Positions 1 to 9,288 of a stretch of 64,000 nt of DNA are shown here, one piece after another (the stretch's first letter is position 1; each line of letters begins with the position of its first letter). Source of the DNA: Dryocola boscaweniae (GTDB taxonomy: Bacteria > Pseudomonadota > Gammaproteobacteria > Enterobacterales > Enterobacteriaceae). The notes below the pieces were generated by a model, which searched no databases, was not told the origin of the DNA, and saw only the letters and a program-made list of their open reading frames with translations. The position numbers were made by a program, and so were the translations under genes. The stretch spans positions 62,001 through 126,000 of the forward strand of contig NZ_JALHAP010000078.1 in NCBI RefSeq assembly GCF_025215095.1. Direction: 5' to 3'.

Positions 1-1
1 G

Positions 2-1234
2 TGGGGTTACATCGCCATCGCCGTGTTTATGACCGGCGACGGCTTTGAGCTGGCATTTCTGTCCCACTACATTAAGGAGCTGGGTTTTTCTCCGGCGCAA
101 GCATCTTTTGCCTTTACGCTCTATGGCCTTGCCGCGGCGCTGTCTGCCTGGGTTTCCGGCGTGGTGGCTGAAATTATTACGCCGCAGAAAACCATGTTTA
201 TCGGTTTTGTGCTGTGGTGCGTTTTCCATGTTCTGTTTTTGACCTTCGGCCTGGGGCACGCAAACTATCCGCTGATCCTGCTGTTCTACGGCATCCGTGG
301 GTTTGCCTATCCGTTATTCCTTTACTCTTTCATCGTGGTGATTATCCATAACGTGAAGAGCGAGAACGCCAGTTCGGCCCTTGGCTGGTACTGGGCGGTT
401 TACTCCATCGGCATCGGCGTGGCTGGCAGCTACATTCCAAGCTTTACTATCCCGCTGGTGGGTGAGTTGGGCACGCTATGGATGGCGCTGTTCTTCTGCC
501 TGGCAGGCGGAATGATTGCGATGATATCGCTGCGTAAAGTCCATACCCCAACGCATATGCACAATCTCACTACCCGCGAGAAATTTAATGAACTAAGCCG
601 CGCCATTACTCTGCTGTATACCAACCGCAGCATTATGTATTCGAGCATGGTGCGTATTATCAACACCCTGTCTTTGTTCGGTTTTGCGGTAATTATGCCG
701 ATGATGTTTGTCGACGAGCTGGGCTTTACCACCTCCGAATGGCTGCAGGTGTGGGCGGTATTTTTCTTCACCACTATTTTCTCCAATATCTTCTGGGGAA
801 TTGTGGCTGAGAAAATGGGCTGGATGCGCGTTGTTCGCTGGTTTGGCTGCATCGGCATGGCCCTGTCCAGCCTGGCGTTCTACTATGTGCCGCAGCACTT
901 CGGACATAACTTCGCGATGGCGCTGATTCCCGCCATCGCGCTGGGAATTTTCGTCGCGGCCTTTGTGCCGATGGCAGCGGTATTCCCGGCGCTTGAACCT
1001 CGTCACAAAGGGGCGGCGATTTCGGTCTATAACCTCTCCGCTGGTCTGTCTAACTTCCTTGCCCCGGCCATCGCGGTTGTGCTGCTGCCTTACTTCAGCA
1101 CCGTTGGCGTGGTTATCGCCTACACGACGCTATATATCATCGCCTTCTTCCTTTGCCACTTTATCCGTGTCGAACAGCCGGGCTTTGAGAGCTATGCCTC
1201 CGACGCTGCGAAAGCGGCGGTCAGAGCATCGTAA
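2..1234 (+). CDS. Polyol-type MFS permease (RbtT/DalT-like), 5' end cut off
   Basis: The reading frame is open from the first bases of the window (WGYIAIAVFMTGDGFELAFL), so the true start lies upstream; an internal ATG at 23 is not the likely start. About 410 residues remain, with roughly a dozen hydrophobic segments and a longer polar loop near the middle (around VHTPTHMHNLTTREKFNELS), as in 12-helix major facilitator permeases. From recall it most resembles the ribitol/D-arabinitol permease group (RbtT/DalT/CsbX). It would be an inner-membrane proton symporter for a polyol or related sugar. A HAD phosphatase gene follows 48 bp downstream in the same direction, which suggests a small carbohydrate operon. 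The exact substrate cannot be read from the sequence. Confidence 0.75.
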   Translation, partial: WGYIAIAVFMTGDGFELAFLSHYIKELGFSPAQASFAFTLYGLAAALSAWVSGVVAEIITPQKTMFIGFVLWCVFHVLFLTFGLGHANYPLILLFYGIRGFAYPLFLYSFIVVIIHNVKSENASSALGWYWAVYSIGIGVAGSYIPSFTIPLVGELGTLWMALFFCLAGGMIAMISLRKVHTPTHMHNLTTREKFNELSRAITLLYTNRSIMYSSMVRIINTLSLFGFAVIMPMMFVDELGFTTSEWLQVWAVFFFTTIFSNIFWGIVAEKMGWMRVVRWFGCIGMALSSLAFYYVPQHFGHNFAMALIPAIALGIFVAAFVPMAAVFPALEPRHKGAAISVYNLSAGLSNFLAPAIAVVLLPYFSTVGVVIAYTTLYIIAFFLCHFIRVEQPGFESYASDAAKAAVRAS

Positions 1235-1243
1235 TAAGATAAT

Positions 1244-1262
1244 GGCTGGCTCACAGCCAGCC
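1244..1262 (+). other. Intercistronic stem-loop between permease and HAD genes
   Basis: A 7-bp perfect stem (GGCTGGC/GCCAGCC, loop TCACA) begins 10 bases after the permease stop codon. There is no T-run after it, so it is more likely an mRNA-stabilising or attenuating structure than a full terminator. Confidence 0.5.
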
Positions 1263-1282
1263 TTAAAAGAAATGGAACAGCA

Positions 1283-1957
1283 ATGAGCGTGCAAGCGGTT
1301 ATTTTTGATATGGACGGCGTCATTATTGATTCCGAAGGCTTCTGGCAGGATTCGCAGATTGAGGTGCTTGCAGGCTTTGGCATCGCCATTACCGCGCAAG
1401 AATGCGAGAAATACACCAAAGGGAAACGTATCGATGAAATCGCTCGTGTCTGGTGTGAAAGATATTCTTTGGCCGTTCAGCCGCTGCGGCTTGAGGAACA
1501 CATTGTTTCACAGGTCTGCCAATCTATCAGAACCGAGGGAAGGGCGATGAGCGGGCTGTACCAGGCTTTACGCTGTTTTCAGGCCAATGGTTATCGCATG
1601 GCGCTGGCGACATCATCAAGCCAGCAGATTATTGCAGCGGTGTTTGACAAGCTGGCGCTGTGGGAATGGTTTGAAGTGGTTTGCAGCGCGGATGACGAAC
1701 GCTTCGGCAAACCGCATCCGGCAGTCTATCTGACTGCTTTGTTCAAACTGGGCCTCAACGCCGGTGAATGTGTGGTCATTGAAGACAGCCTGAACGGATT
1801 TATCGCTGCTAGCCGGGCGCAGATAAAAACTTTTGTCGTCGCACCTGATTATCAGGAGGCAAAATTTTCGGCGGCGGCAGGGCGTTACCCGGCGCTTACC
1901 GAGCTCATCGAGGCTTTGGAACTTCATGTGAAGCCGGTGCTTACCGGCAGTTGCTGA
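1283..1957 (+). CDS. HAD-superfamily sugar/polyol phosphatase (YniC/HxpB-like)
   Basis: A 224-residue cytoplasmic HAD hydrolase with all four motifs: DMDGVIIDSE near residues 9-18 (nucleophile and acid Asp), ATSSS near 109 (motif II Ser/Thr), GKPHP near 145 (motif III Lys), and IEDSLNG near 166 (motif IV acids). The helical cap between motifs I and II fits the beta-phosphoglucomutase/2-deoxyglucose-6-phosphatase subfamily, whose members dephosphorylate hexose or hexitol phosphates. The start has GGAA eight bases upstream. Pairing with a polyol-type permease suggests it removes or detoxifies a phosphorylated polyol; that link is inference. A beta-phosphoglucomutase activity cannot be excluded from motifs alone. 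Confidence 0.8.
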   Translation: MSVQAVIFDMDGVIIDSEGFWQDSQIEVLAGFGIAITAQECEKYTKGKRIDEIARVWCERYSLAVQPLRLEEHIVSQVCQSIRTEGRAMSGLYQALRCFQANGYRMALATSSSQQIIAAVFDKLALWEWFEVVCSADDERFGKPHPAVYLTALFKLGLNAGECVVIEDSLNGFIAASRAQIKTFVVAPDYQEAKFSAAAGRYPALTELIEALELHVKPVLTGSC

Positions 1958-1964
1958 CAAATAC

Positions 1965-2030
1965 GGAAGCGCAGAAAACATCCTGGGAGAGTAAACGGTC
2001 CGCTGGCCCGGATTTCTGCGCTTCCTTTCT
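1965..2030 (+). terminator. Long-loop terminator hairpin after the HAD gene
   Basis: A perfect 13-bp stem (GGAAGCGCAGAAA at 1965-1977, complement at 2013-2025) is followed by TTTCTTTTT. The loop is unusually long (35 nt) and can form a small inner pairing (TCCG/CGGA). It lies between the convergent HAD gene and the ABC permease gene and reads best as a + strand terminator. Confidence 0.75.
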
Positions 2031-2049
2031 TTTTACAACGCCTCACACA

Positions 2050-3309
2050 TCAGGCTCGACCGTGGCTGACGCGCGAGCGTCGGGCCATCGAATCCACAAT
2101 AACGGCAATGGCAAGCACCCCGCCGGTTATCATGTAGCGCAATGACGAAGGCAGATTAAGCAGCGTCAGGCCGTTGGAAATACACTGGATGACGATAATG
2201 CCCAGCAGGGCAGAGTAAGCGCTGCCGCGTCCGCCAAACAGGCTGGTGCCGCCAATCACCGCCGCGGCGATGGCGTTCAAATTGACATCGCCCGTTCCGG
2301 CCTGCTGACTGGCGGATGCCAGGCGCGATGCGGCAAGAATTCCGCCGGTGGTGGCGAGCACTGAGCAAATCATAAACGCGCTAATGTAAATGCCCCGCAC
2401 GTTAATACCCGAGCGGCGGGCGGCTTCGCGATTACCGCCAACGGCAAACATCGAACGGCCCCATTTTGTACGTTTAAGCGCGTAGTTGAGTATGACAACC
2501 ACAAGAATAAACAGGCCGAAAACCCACGGCACGCCGCGGCCGATGTTGAGATAAAACACCATAAATTCAAAAATGGCAGTCATAAAGATGCCACGAGCCC
2601 ACAGTGCGCCAAGAGGTTCGGAAGAGAGATTCACCTCTGCGCGGCGAGCGCGGGTACGTAATCCCTGGGCGATCGTGACAACGCCGGGCAGTACCGCAAA
2701 AGTATGCGCCAGCCAGCCGGGCATAACCAGAACCTGACCAAAGCGAACCAGCGGGGAAATATAGGGGAGGTTAATGCTGCCCGAAGGGCCGAGAATATAA
2801 AGCTGCATCCCCAGCAACGCCAGAAGCCCCGCAAGCGTCGCCACGAAGCTCGGCATACCTAAACGGCTGTAAAGTTCAGCGTAAAGCAGGCCAACGAACG
2901 CACCCACCGCAAGTGCTGCGGCTATTGCGCCTGCGACGGGCCAGCCCTGATTAACCCACAGTACGCCAATGATTGCTGAAGCGAGGCCGCTCATTGAACC
3001 CACCGAAAGATCGATCTCTCCCAGCAGCAGCACGCAGACGATGCCAAGCGAAATAAATCCAACCGTGGCGCAGTCAAATAACATATTGACGAGGTTATTC
3101 GGCGCCAGATAAATAGGGTTGAGCAAAGTAAAGACGGCGGAAATAATAATAAGCCCGAGCACCACGGGTATCATCCCCAGGTCGCCGGTTTTAATTCTGG
3201 TAATGTAGGCACGCCATAGCCCGAAAATATTATCGTTGTGATGAACGCGTTCATCGCTGCGATCTAACATGGTTTCGGGATTGAGCGGTTTTTTTGTGGT
3301 GGTATTCAT
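2050..3309 (-). CDS. Sugar ABC transporter permease (XylH/FrcB type)
   Basis: A 419-residue inner-membrane protein with about ten hydrophobic segments, of the BPD_transp_2 family that includes RbsC, XylH and FrcB. The signature LLLGEIDLSVGSMSGLAS near residues 94-111 and the late AAAVIGGTSLFGGRGSAYSA stretch match this family. The length and the long middle section around WLAHTFAVLPGVVTIAQGLR are closer to XylH than to RbsC (about 320 aa). It is the last gene of a binding protein-ATPase-permease operon, 3 bp after the ATPase gene. A homodimer would form the channel for a mono- or disaccharide; the substrate is not determined here. Confidence 0.85.
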   Translation of the reverse strand: MNTTTKKPLNPETMLDRSDERVHHNDNIFGLWRAYITRIKTGDLGMIPVVLGLIIISAVFTLLNPIYLAPNNLVNMLFDCATVGFISLGIVCVLLLGEIDLSVGSMSGLASAIIGVLWVNQGWPVAGAIAAALAVGAFVGLLYAELYSRLGMPSFVATLAGLLALLGMQLYILGPSGSINLPYISPLVRFGQVLVMPGWLAHTFAVLPGVVTIAQGLRTRARRAEVNLSSEPLGALWARGIFMTAIFEFMVFYLNIGRGVPWVFGLFILVVVILNYALKRTKWGRSMFAVGGNREAARRSGINVRGIYISAFMICSVLATTGGILAASRLASASQQAGTGDVNLNAIAAAVIGGTSLFGGRGSAYSALLGIIVIQCISNGLTLLNLPSSLRYMITGGVLAIAVIVDSMARRSRVSHGRA

Positions 3310-3312
3310 TTG

Positions 3313-4125
3313 TTAATTCGCCCCCAACGTATGTTCCTGGGTTTTTCTTTCCACGCGGCGTGATACGGCGTTTTCTGTCGCCCCGGTGATGGCGGCAACT
3401 AAATCCTGGTTGGTTGCTTCGGGCGTGAAAATACCTTTGTTGCGGCCCAGGCGCAGCACGACGATACGGTCCGCCACGGCCCGGACATCCTCCATGTTAT
3501 GACTGATGATAATCACGCCCAGCCCGCGCTCCCGAACGCGCTCGATAAGGTTAAGCACCTCGGCGGTTTGCGCAACGCCAAGGGCCGCGGTAGGTTCATC
3601 CAGCATGATTATCTTCGGATTTAGCAGCAGCGAGCGGGCAATGGCGACGGTTTGACGCTGGCCGCCGGACAGCGAAGCAACCGGCTCGCGTACGGAAGGA
3701 ATTCGCGCCGCCAGCTCTTTAAGCAATGTCCACGCGCGAACTTCCATGGTGACTTCATCCAGTTTCCAGGCTGACAATTCATGGCCAAGAAACAGGTTCG
3801 CCACCACATCCAGATTTTCGCATAAAGCCAGGTCCTGAAAGACGGTGGAAATACCGTATTCCAGCGCTTTCCCCGGGCTGTCGAGGGTTATCTTTTCACC
3901 TTCAAACTCAATCGTGCCGGACGTAGCCTGATGCACGCCGGCTAATATTTTGACCAGCGTAGATTTCCCTGCGCCATTGTCTCCGACCAGAGCGACAACC
4001 TCACCGGCATAGACGTCAAGATCGATATCCGTCAGTGCCGAAACGGCACCAAAATTTTTAGAAATTTTACTTAATTTAAGCAGCGGTTTTTCTGCACGGG
4101 ATGCGAGGTCATTTTCAATTAACAT
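3313..4125 (-). CDS. Sugar ABC transporter ATP-binding protein (single domain, FrcA type)
   Basis: A 270-residue ATPase with Walker A GDNGAGKST near 48-56, the Q-loop in TVFQDLALCEN, signature LSGGQRQ near 152, Walker B IIMLDEP near 175, and the switch His in IIISHNMED. Ribose- and xylose-type importers usually have an ATPase with two fused nucleotide-binding domains of about 500 residues. This one has a single domain, as in the FrcA group, and would work as a homodimer on the permease. The middle gene of the operon; translation is probably linked to the permease gene, which starts 3 bp downstream. Confidence 0.88.
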   Translation of the reverse strand: MLIENDLASRAEKPLLKLSKISKNFGAVSALTDIDLDVYAGEVVALVGDNGAGKSTLVKILAGVHQATSGTIEFEGEKITLDSPGKALEYGISTVFQDLALCENLDVVANLFLGHELSAWKLDEVTMEVRAWTLLKELAARIPSVREPVASLSGGQRQTVAIARSLLLNPKIIMLDEPTAALGVAQTAEVLNLIERVRERGLGVIIISHNMEDVRAVADRIVVLRLGRNKGIFTPEATNQDLVAAITGATENAVSRRVERKTQEHTLGAN

Positions 4126-4149
4126 AGCCAGAACCTTAATATCGTCCGT

Positions 4150-4178
4150 GTGCCCGTAAGTATTTTTTACGGACGCAC
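4150..4178 (-). other. Intercistronic hairpin between binding protein and ATPase genes
   Basis: On the - strand the mRNA reads GTGC-GT-CCGTAA, a 7-nt loop, TTACGG-GCAC: a 10-bp stem with a 2-nt bulge. No T-run follows. Such hairpins often follow binding-protein genes and protect the upstream message, giving more binding protein than membrane subunits; this role is inferred. Confidence 0.6.
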
Positions 4179-4188
4179 CAATCGTTAC

Positions 4189-5235
4189 TTAGTTAGTAAT
4201 GCCTAATTTTTTACAGGCCTGCTGATATTCTCCGCTGCAGACCTGTTCCGGCGTTTGAATTTTCTTATCGAATATTTCCGCTTTAATATTTTTAGCCGTA
4301 ATGACAGCCGGAACAAATAGCTGAGATGGCGTGTTATAAAGCGTTGAGGTTGCCTTTGGGGTCTGGCCGTTAATTAATTGCACGGCGACTTTCGCTGCGG
4401 CTGCGGCAACGATTTCCGAAGGCTTGGAAATGGTGTTGTATTGATCGCCGGAAATGATTAACTGCAAGGCGGCGATAGTGGCATCGTTGCCCGTTACCGG
4501 AGGAATGGGCTGTACTCCGCCTGCTTTGAACGCGGCGATGGCGCCGCCGCCCGTGCCGTCATTCGCAGCAACCACACCTTTAATTTTATCGCTAAAGCGG
4601 GTGATTTGACCGGCTGTCCACTCCTGGGCTTTCGGCGGCGCCCATTCCGGCGTGTCGAATTCCGCAAGCGTTGTGTAGCCGGAATCTTTCAACCCACGAT
4701 GGATACCATCGCGAATAAGTCCCGCCGCGGCATCCGTTGGCGAACCGTTGATTTCAAGGACGCCAGAGCCGGCAGGAACATTTGTCGCTTTCAGATGCTC
4801 GACCAGCGAGGTGGAAATGGCGTAGCCGATGCCTTCGTTGTCAAAAGAGATATAAAAATCCGCGGGCTTTGCCGGGATGGGGCGATCGTAAGCAACCACT
4901 TTCACATCCTGTGAATGGGCAATTTCCACCAGACCCGCCGCTGCGGATGAATCAACGGGATCGAGCACTATCACCTTCGCGCCTTGCGCAATGGCAGAGT
5001 TGAACTGCTGTTGCTGCAAAGATGCGCTGGCGTTGGCGTTCTGATAGATGACCTTGCACTGCTGGCAGAGCTTATTCATTTCCGCCTTAAAGCCGGGGAA
5101 ATCATGCTGCTCATAGCGGGTGGATGCCTGATCGGGCATTAAAAAAGCCACGGTCGCGGCTTCTTGCGCGTGGGCTAAACCGGTAAAACCAAACACAGCC
5201 ATAAGGGATGCTTTGAACATTGTAGGGTAACGCAT
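4189..5235 (-). CDS. Periplasmic sugar-binding protein of the ABC transporter (XylF-like)
   Basis: The start chosen (MRYPTMFKASL) has GAGGAG placed correctly before it; a frame-open ATG 27 bases further out has no such site. The 348-residue product begins with a Sec signal peptide ending GLAHA-QEAA, followed by a two-lobed Peripla_BP_4-type fold (AFLMPDQASTRYEQHDFPGF, VIVLDPVDSSAA, VVAANDGTGGGAIAA), most like XylF from recall. Two cysteine pairs, CQQC near 45 and CSGEYQQAC near the C-terminus, could form disulfides in the periplasm. First gene of the operon; the 245 bp up to the pta terminator must hold its promoter, but no clear CRP site is visible. Xylose is one possible ligand among several pentoses or hexoses. 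Confidence 0.85.
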   Translation of the reverse strand: MRYPTMFKASLMAVFGFTGLAHAQEAATVAFLMPDQASTRYEQHDFPGFKAEMNKLCQQCKVIYQNANASASLQQQQFNSAIAQGAKVIVLDPVDSSAAAGLVEIAHSQDVKVVAYDRPIPAKPADFYISFDNEGIGYAISTSLVEHLKATNVPAGSGVLEINGSPTDAAAGLIRDGIHRGLKDSGYTTLAEFDTPEWAPPKAQEWTAGQITRFSDKIKGVVAANDGTGGGAIAAFKAGGVQPIPPVTGNDATIAALQLIISGDQYNTISKPSEIVAAAAAKVAVQLINGQTPKATSTLYNTPSQLFVPAVITAKNIKAEIFDKKIQTPEQVCSGEYQQACKKLGITN

Positions 5236-5480
5236 TTTTCTGCTCCTCACTGACTCGAACACGATGACCGCCTCACAAGTTGCGACCGGAGGCAGAGGTT
5301 ATGTTTTTAACGTTAAGAAACCAAAATGAAGCTTTTTATTAGCATTGCGATTACATTTGCTCAATCGGTGAAGCAGATTTGCCACTACTCATTTAGGTTG
5401 TCAAGAACAGTCAGAAAAGCGATGTGTTTTTTGTGATTAACAGCAGAATAGACGGGGCAGCGGGCGGGAAATTCACAATA

Positions 5481-5510
5481 AAAAAGGCCGCAAATTCTTG
5501 CGGCCTTTTT
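5481..5510 (-). terminator. pta terminator (bidirectional hairpin)
   Basis: A perfect 13-bp stem (AAAAAGGCCGCAA with its complement, loop ATTC) begins 16 bases past the pta stop. On the - strand it ends in a T-run, ending the ackA-pta transcript. Confidence 0.9.
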
Positions 5511-5526
5511 CGCTACTCAACGGGAA

Positions 5527-7668
5527 TTAGTCTTGCTGAGAAGACTGAATCGCAGTCAGAGCGATAGTGTAGACGATATCGTCAACCAGCGCGCCGCGAG
5601 ACAGGTCGTTGACCGGCTTGCGCATGCCCTGCAGCATTGGCCCGATGGAAATCAGGTCTGCTGAGCGCTGTACCGCTTTGTAGGTGGTGTTACCGGTGTT
5701 CAGGTCCGGGAAGATGAACACGGTCGCACGACCCGCAACAGGGGAGTTAGGCGCTTTGGATTTCGCAACGTCAGCCATTACCGCTGCGTCATACTGCAGC
5801 GGACCGTCGATAACCAGGTCCGGACGTTTTTCCTGAGCGATACGGGTTGCTTCGCGTACTTTCTCAACGTCGCTGCCTGCACCAGAAGTACCGGTGGAGT
5901 AGGAGAGCATCGCCACGCGCGGTTCGATACCGAATGCAGTTGCAGAATCCGCGGACTGAATAGCGATTTCTGCCAGTTGCTCTGCGGTAGGATCCGGGTT
6001 GATCGCGCAGTCGCCGTAAACGTAAACCTGTTCAGGCAGCAGCATGAAGAACACGGAAGAAACCAGCGAGCTGCCAGGCGCTGTTTTGATTAGCTGCAGC
6101 GGCGGACGAATGGTGTTCGCTGTGGTGTGAACCGCGCCGGAAACCAGGCCGTCAACTTCGTCTTGCTCCAGCATCAGGGTGCCGAGAACGACATTGTCTT
6201 CCAGTTGTTCACGCGCAACCGCTTCGGTCATGCCTTTGCTCTTACGCAGCTCAACCAGACGGGCAACGTAGCTTTCGCGAACCACTTCCGGATCGACGAT
6301 TTCGATGCCCGCGCCCAGCTCAACGCCCTGCGCCGCAGCAACGCGGGTGATTTCATCCGGGTTACCCAACAGCACGCAGGTCGCGATACCGCGTTCAGCA
6401 CAGATGGCGGCGGCTTTAACGGTACGCGGCTCGTCGCCTTCTGGCAGCACAACGCGTTTGCCGGCTTTACGGGCCAGTTCGGTCAACTGATAGCGGAACG
6501 CTGGTGGAGACAGACGACGGCTACGCTCGGAGGTTGCGGTCAGGGATTCGATCCAGTTTGCATCAATATGGCTTGCCACATATTCCTGCACTTTTTCGAT
6601 ACGCTGATGGTCGTCGGTTGGAACTTCCAGATTGAAGCTCTGCAGGCTCAAAGAGGTCTGCCAGGTGTTGGTTTCAACCATGAACAGCGGCAGGCCAGTC
6701 GCAAATGCGCGTTCGCACAGCTTGCTGATACGCGCGTCCATTTCGTAGCCGCCGGTCAGCAGGATTGCGCCGATTTCAACGCCGTTCATTGCGGCCAGGC
6801 ACGCTGCAACCAGCACGTCCGGGCGGTCTGCGGAAGTAACCAGCAAGGAGCCCGGACGGAAGTGCTCCAGCATATGTGGAATGCTTCGTGCGCAGAAGGT
6901 GACGGATTTAACGCGGCGGGTTTTGATATCGCCTTCGTTAATGATGGTTGCGCCCAGATGGCGAGCCATGTCGATTGCACGAGTAGCAATCAGGTCGAAG
7001 CTCCAGGGTACGCAGCCCAGAACCGGCAGCGGGCTGTCGGCAAACAGTTCTTTCGGATCGATGTTCGCGATGCTCGCTTTGGTGGAGTCATCGAAAATCT
7101 CGGACAGGTCCGGACGGGTGCGGCCTTGCTCATCAACCGGGGCATTCAGTTTGTTAATGATAACGCCGGTGATGTTGGTGTTTTTGCTGCCGCCGAAGCT
7201 GCTGCGGGCCAGCTCGATGCGCTCTTTCATCTGCTCCGGGGAATTGTTGCCCAAAGACATAACGAAGACGATTTCGGCATTCAGCGTTTTGGCGATTTCA
7301 TAGTTCAGAGACTGTGCGAATTCGTGTTTACGCGTCGGCACCAGACCTTCAACCAGCACGACTTCCGCGTCTTTGCTGCTCGCGTGGTAGTTGGCGATGA
7401 TCTCTTCCATCAGCACGTCTTGTTGATTGCTGGACAGCAGCGTCTCAACGTGGCTCATGCGCAGCGGTTCAGCCGCAGGGATGGTGGAGTTAGCGCGTAC
7501 GATGCTGGTGGTCTGGTCAGGAGTATCGCCGCCGGTGCGCGGCTGAGCGATAGGCTTGAATACGCTAAGGCGGACGCCTTTTTGTTCCATAGCGCGGATC
7601 ACACCGAGGCTGACGCTGGTCAGGCCGACGCTGGTTCCGGTAGGGATCAACATAATAGTACGGGACAC
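5527..7668 (-). CDS. pta: Phosphate acetyltransferase
   Basis: Interconverts acetyl-CoA and acetyl-phosphate, the first step of acetate overflow, in the cytoplasm. At 713 residues it is the long enterobacterial form: an N-terminal P-loop/DRTGG regulatory half ([20 protein letters not shown]) and a C-terminal PTA catalytic half beginning near 390 ([20 protein letters not shown]) with [10 protein letters not shown] and GPLQYDAA. The start is GTG, giving MSRTIMLIP as in E. coli; the frame stays open 22 codons further upstream but without a ribosome site. AckA lies upstream with an 84-bp gap, so the two are probably co-transcribed. Acetyl-phosphate made here can feed response regulators such as RcsB, encoded in the same window. 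Confidence 0.98.
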   Translation of the reverse strand: MSRTIMLIPTGTSVGLTSVSLGVIRAMEQKGVRLSVFKPIAQPRTGGDTPDQTTSIVRANSTIPAAEPLRMSHVETLLSSNQQDVLMEEIIANYHASSKDAEVVLVEGLVPTRKHEFAQSLNYEIAKTLNAEIVFVMSLGNNSPEQMKERIELARSSFGGSKNTNITGVIINKLNAPVDEQGRTRPDLSEIFDDSTKASIANIDPKELFADSPLPVLGCVPWSFDLIATRAIDMARHLGATIINEGDIKTRRVKSVTFCARSIPHMLEHFRPGSLLVTSADRPDVLVAACLAAMNGVEIGAILLTGGYEMDARISKLCERAFATGLPLFMVETNTWQTSLSLQSFNLEVPTDDHQRIEKVQEYVASHIDANWIESLTATSERSRRLSPPAFRYQLTELARKAGKRVVLPEGDEPRTVKAAAICAERGIATCVLLGNPDEITRVAAAQGVELGAGIEIVDPEVVRESYVARLVELRKSKGMTEAVAREQLEDNVVLGTLMLEQDEVDGLVSGAVHTTANTIRPPLQLIKTAPGSSLVSSVFFMLLPEQVYVYGDCAINPDPTAEQLAEIAIQSADSATAFGIEPRVAMLSYSTGTSGAGSDVEKVREATRIAQEKRPDLVIDGPLQYDAAVMADVAKSKAPNSPVAGRATVFIFPDLNTGNTTYKAVQRSADLISIGPMLQGMRKPVNDLSRGALVDDIVYTIALTAIQSSQQD

Positions 7669-7724
7669 GTTATAACCTCTTTCGTTTTCGCGAGCGGCTC
7701 GCTCACGAGACTCAGAAAACAACA

Positions 7725-7744
7725 CCGCCAGCAAACGCTGGCGG
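7725..7744 (-). other. ackA-pta intercistronic hairpin
   Basis: A perfect 8-bp GC-rich stem (CCGCCAGC/GCTGGCGG, loop AAAC) starts 8 bases after the ackA stop codon. A second weaker inverted repeat (GCGAGC/GCTCGC) sits closer to pta. No T-run follows, so read-through into pta is expected; it may tune the AckA to Pta ratio. Confidence 0.6.
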
Positions 7745-7752
7745 CGGGAGAA

Positions 7753-8955
7753 TCAGGCAGTCAGGCGGAATGCATCCTGAGCGATAACCAGCTCTTCGTT
7801 GGTGGTAATGACCACCGCCGGGCGGGTACCCTCTTTGTTGATGAAGCCGGACTTGCCAAAACGTGCAGCCAGGTTGCGTTCGTGGTCAACTTCAAAGCCC
7901 AGAACGCCCAGTTTGCCCAAGGACAGCTCACGTACCATTGCTGCGTTTTCACCAATACCGCCGGTGAATACTACAGCGTCCAGACGACCGTCCATCAGCG
8001 CGGTATAAGAACCGATGTATTTCGCCAGGCGGTGGCAGTAAACGTCCATTGCACGTTTAGCGTCCGCCTTGGTTTCGTAGTTGTCTTCAACATAACGGCA
8101 GTCGCTGGTGACTTCGGTCAGACCCAGCAGGCCGGACTCTTTGGTCAGCATTTTGTTGATGTCTTCAACGCTCATGCCCAGGGTGTCATGCAGATGGAAG
8201 ATGATAGCCGGGTCGATGTCGCCAGAACGGGTGCCCATGACCAGGCCTTCCAGCGGGGTCAGACCCATGGAAGTATCCACGCATTTACCGTTACGGATAG
8301 CGGAAACAGAACCGCCGTTGCCGAGGTGGCAGGTGATGATGTTCACATCGCTCACAGGTTTGTTCAGCATTTTTGCTGCTTCCTGAGTGACGTAGAAGTG
8401 GCTGGTGCCATGCGCGCCGTAGCGACGAACGCCGTGCTCTTTGTACAGTTTGTATGGCAGGGCGTAGAGGTAAGACTCTTCCGGCATGGTCTGATGGAAC
8501 GCGGTGTCGAACACGGCAACGTTTTTATCAGCCAGTTTAGGGAAAGATTTCAGCGCTTCAGCGATACCGATCAGGTGTGCTGGGTTATGCAGCGGTGCAA
8601 AAGAAGCGGAATCTTTGATACCCTGAATCACAGAGTCGTCGATAACAACGGAACTGGTGTATTTCTCGCCGCCGTGAACAATGCGGTGGCCGATTGCGGT
8701 CAGTTGCTCGGACAACTCTGGTTTTTGTGCCAGAATGGTATTAACCATATAGTTAAGAGCTTCGCTGTGAGCGGCGCCTGCACCCAAAGCCGCTTCTTGT
8801 TTACCGCCATCCATTTTCCACTTGATACGTGCTTCTGGAAGATGGAAACATTCGGCTAAACCAGAGAGGTACTCGTCACCGTTTACAGCATCGATAATTG
8901 CGAATTTCAGTGAAGAGCTACCGCAGTTCAGAACCAGTACTAACTTACTCGACAT
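7753..8955 (-). CDS. ackA: Acetate kinase
   Basis: Converts acetyl-phosphate and ADP to acetate and ATP. The 400-residue length matches the E. coli enzyme. ASKHA-fold motifs are visible: [16 protein letters not shown] at the N-terminus (acetate kinase signature 1), [10 protein letters not shown] near 147 with the catalytic Asp, HLGNGGS near 208 (phosphate binding), [10 protein letters not shown] near 240 with the catalytic Arg, and [13 protein letters not shown] near 330 (adenosine). It heads the ackA-pta unit. The start has AGGTA eight bases upstream. Confidence 0.98.
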   Translation of the reverse strand: MSSKLVLVLNCGSSSLKFAIIDAVNGDEYLSGLAECFHLPEARIKWKMDGGKQEAALGAGAAHSEALNYMVNTILAQKPELSEQLTAIGHRIVHGGEKYTSSVVIDDSVIQGIKDSASFAPLHNPAHLIGIAEALKSFPKLADKNVAVFDTAFHQTMPEESYLYALPYKLYKEHGVRRYGAHGTSHFYVTQEAAKMLNKPVSDVNIITCHLGNGGSVSAIRNGKCVDTSMGLTPLEGLVMGTRSGDIDPAIIFHLHDTLGMSVEDINKMLTKESGLLGLTEVTSDCRYVEDNYETKADAKRAMDVYCHRLAKYIGSYTALMDGRLDAVVFTGGIGENAAMVRELSLGKLGVLGFEVDHERNLAARFGKSGFINKEGTRPAVVITTNEELVIAQDAFRLTA

Positions 8956-9288
8956 GGAAGTACCTACTTTTACGTGGCTAAAAAAACGTCAGATAGTCTC
9001 TCAGCGTAGCGCATGATGAGGCTGACATTTATGATTAACGTCATGCCAAAGTCGTTTTTCTGGCATGGCGAATAAATACTCTAGAGTTTACGCCATTTTG
9101 CGCATTTTTTCGGCAAAGGCGAGTTAAGTGACAGTTTGACAACCGGCGGTTTCCCTTCTACGGCCGTCAAAAGCCCGCACAGGATAACCTCCGGGGCCCT
9201 TAAAGACAAAATATTTTGAACCATGTCATTTAGAGTTGTTATCTTGCACAATAATTTTATTTTTTATCTGTGAAGTTGAGGTAAAGCC
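8956..9288. promoter_or_regulatory. Divergent ackA / yfbV promoter region
   Basis: 333 bp separate the divergent starts. The region must carry the ackA and yfbV promoters; GAGGTAAAG immediately before the yfbV ATG is a good ribosome site. I see no perfect FNR, CRP or ArcA site and no gene. Confidence 0.5.

Noticed and set aside
6127..8859. A 910-codon open frame on the + strand antisense to ackA and pta.
   Set aside because: It is a codon-usage shadow of two highly conserved genes; its product is low-complexity (His/Gln/Ala/Val rich), with no domain and no ribosome site.
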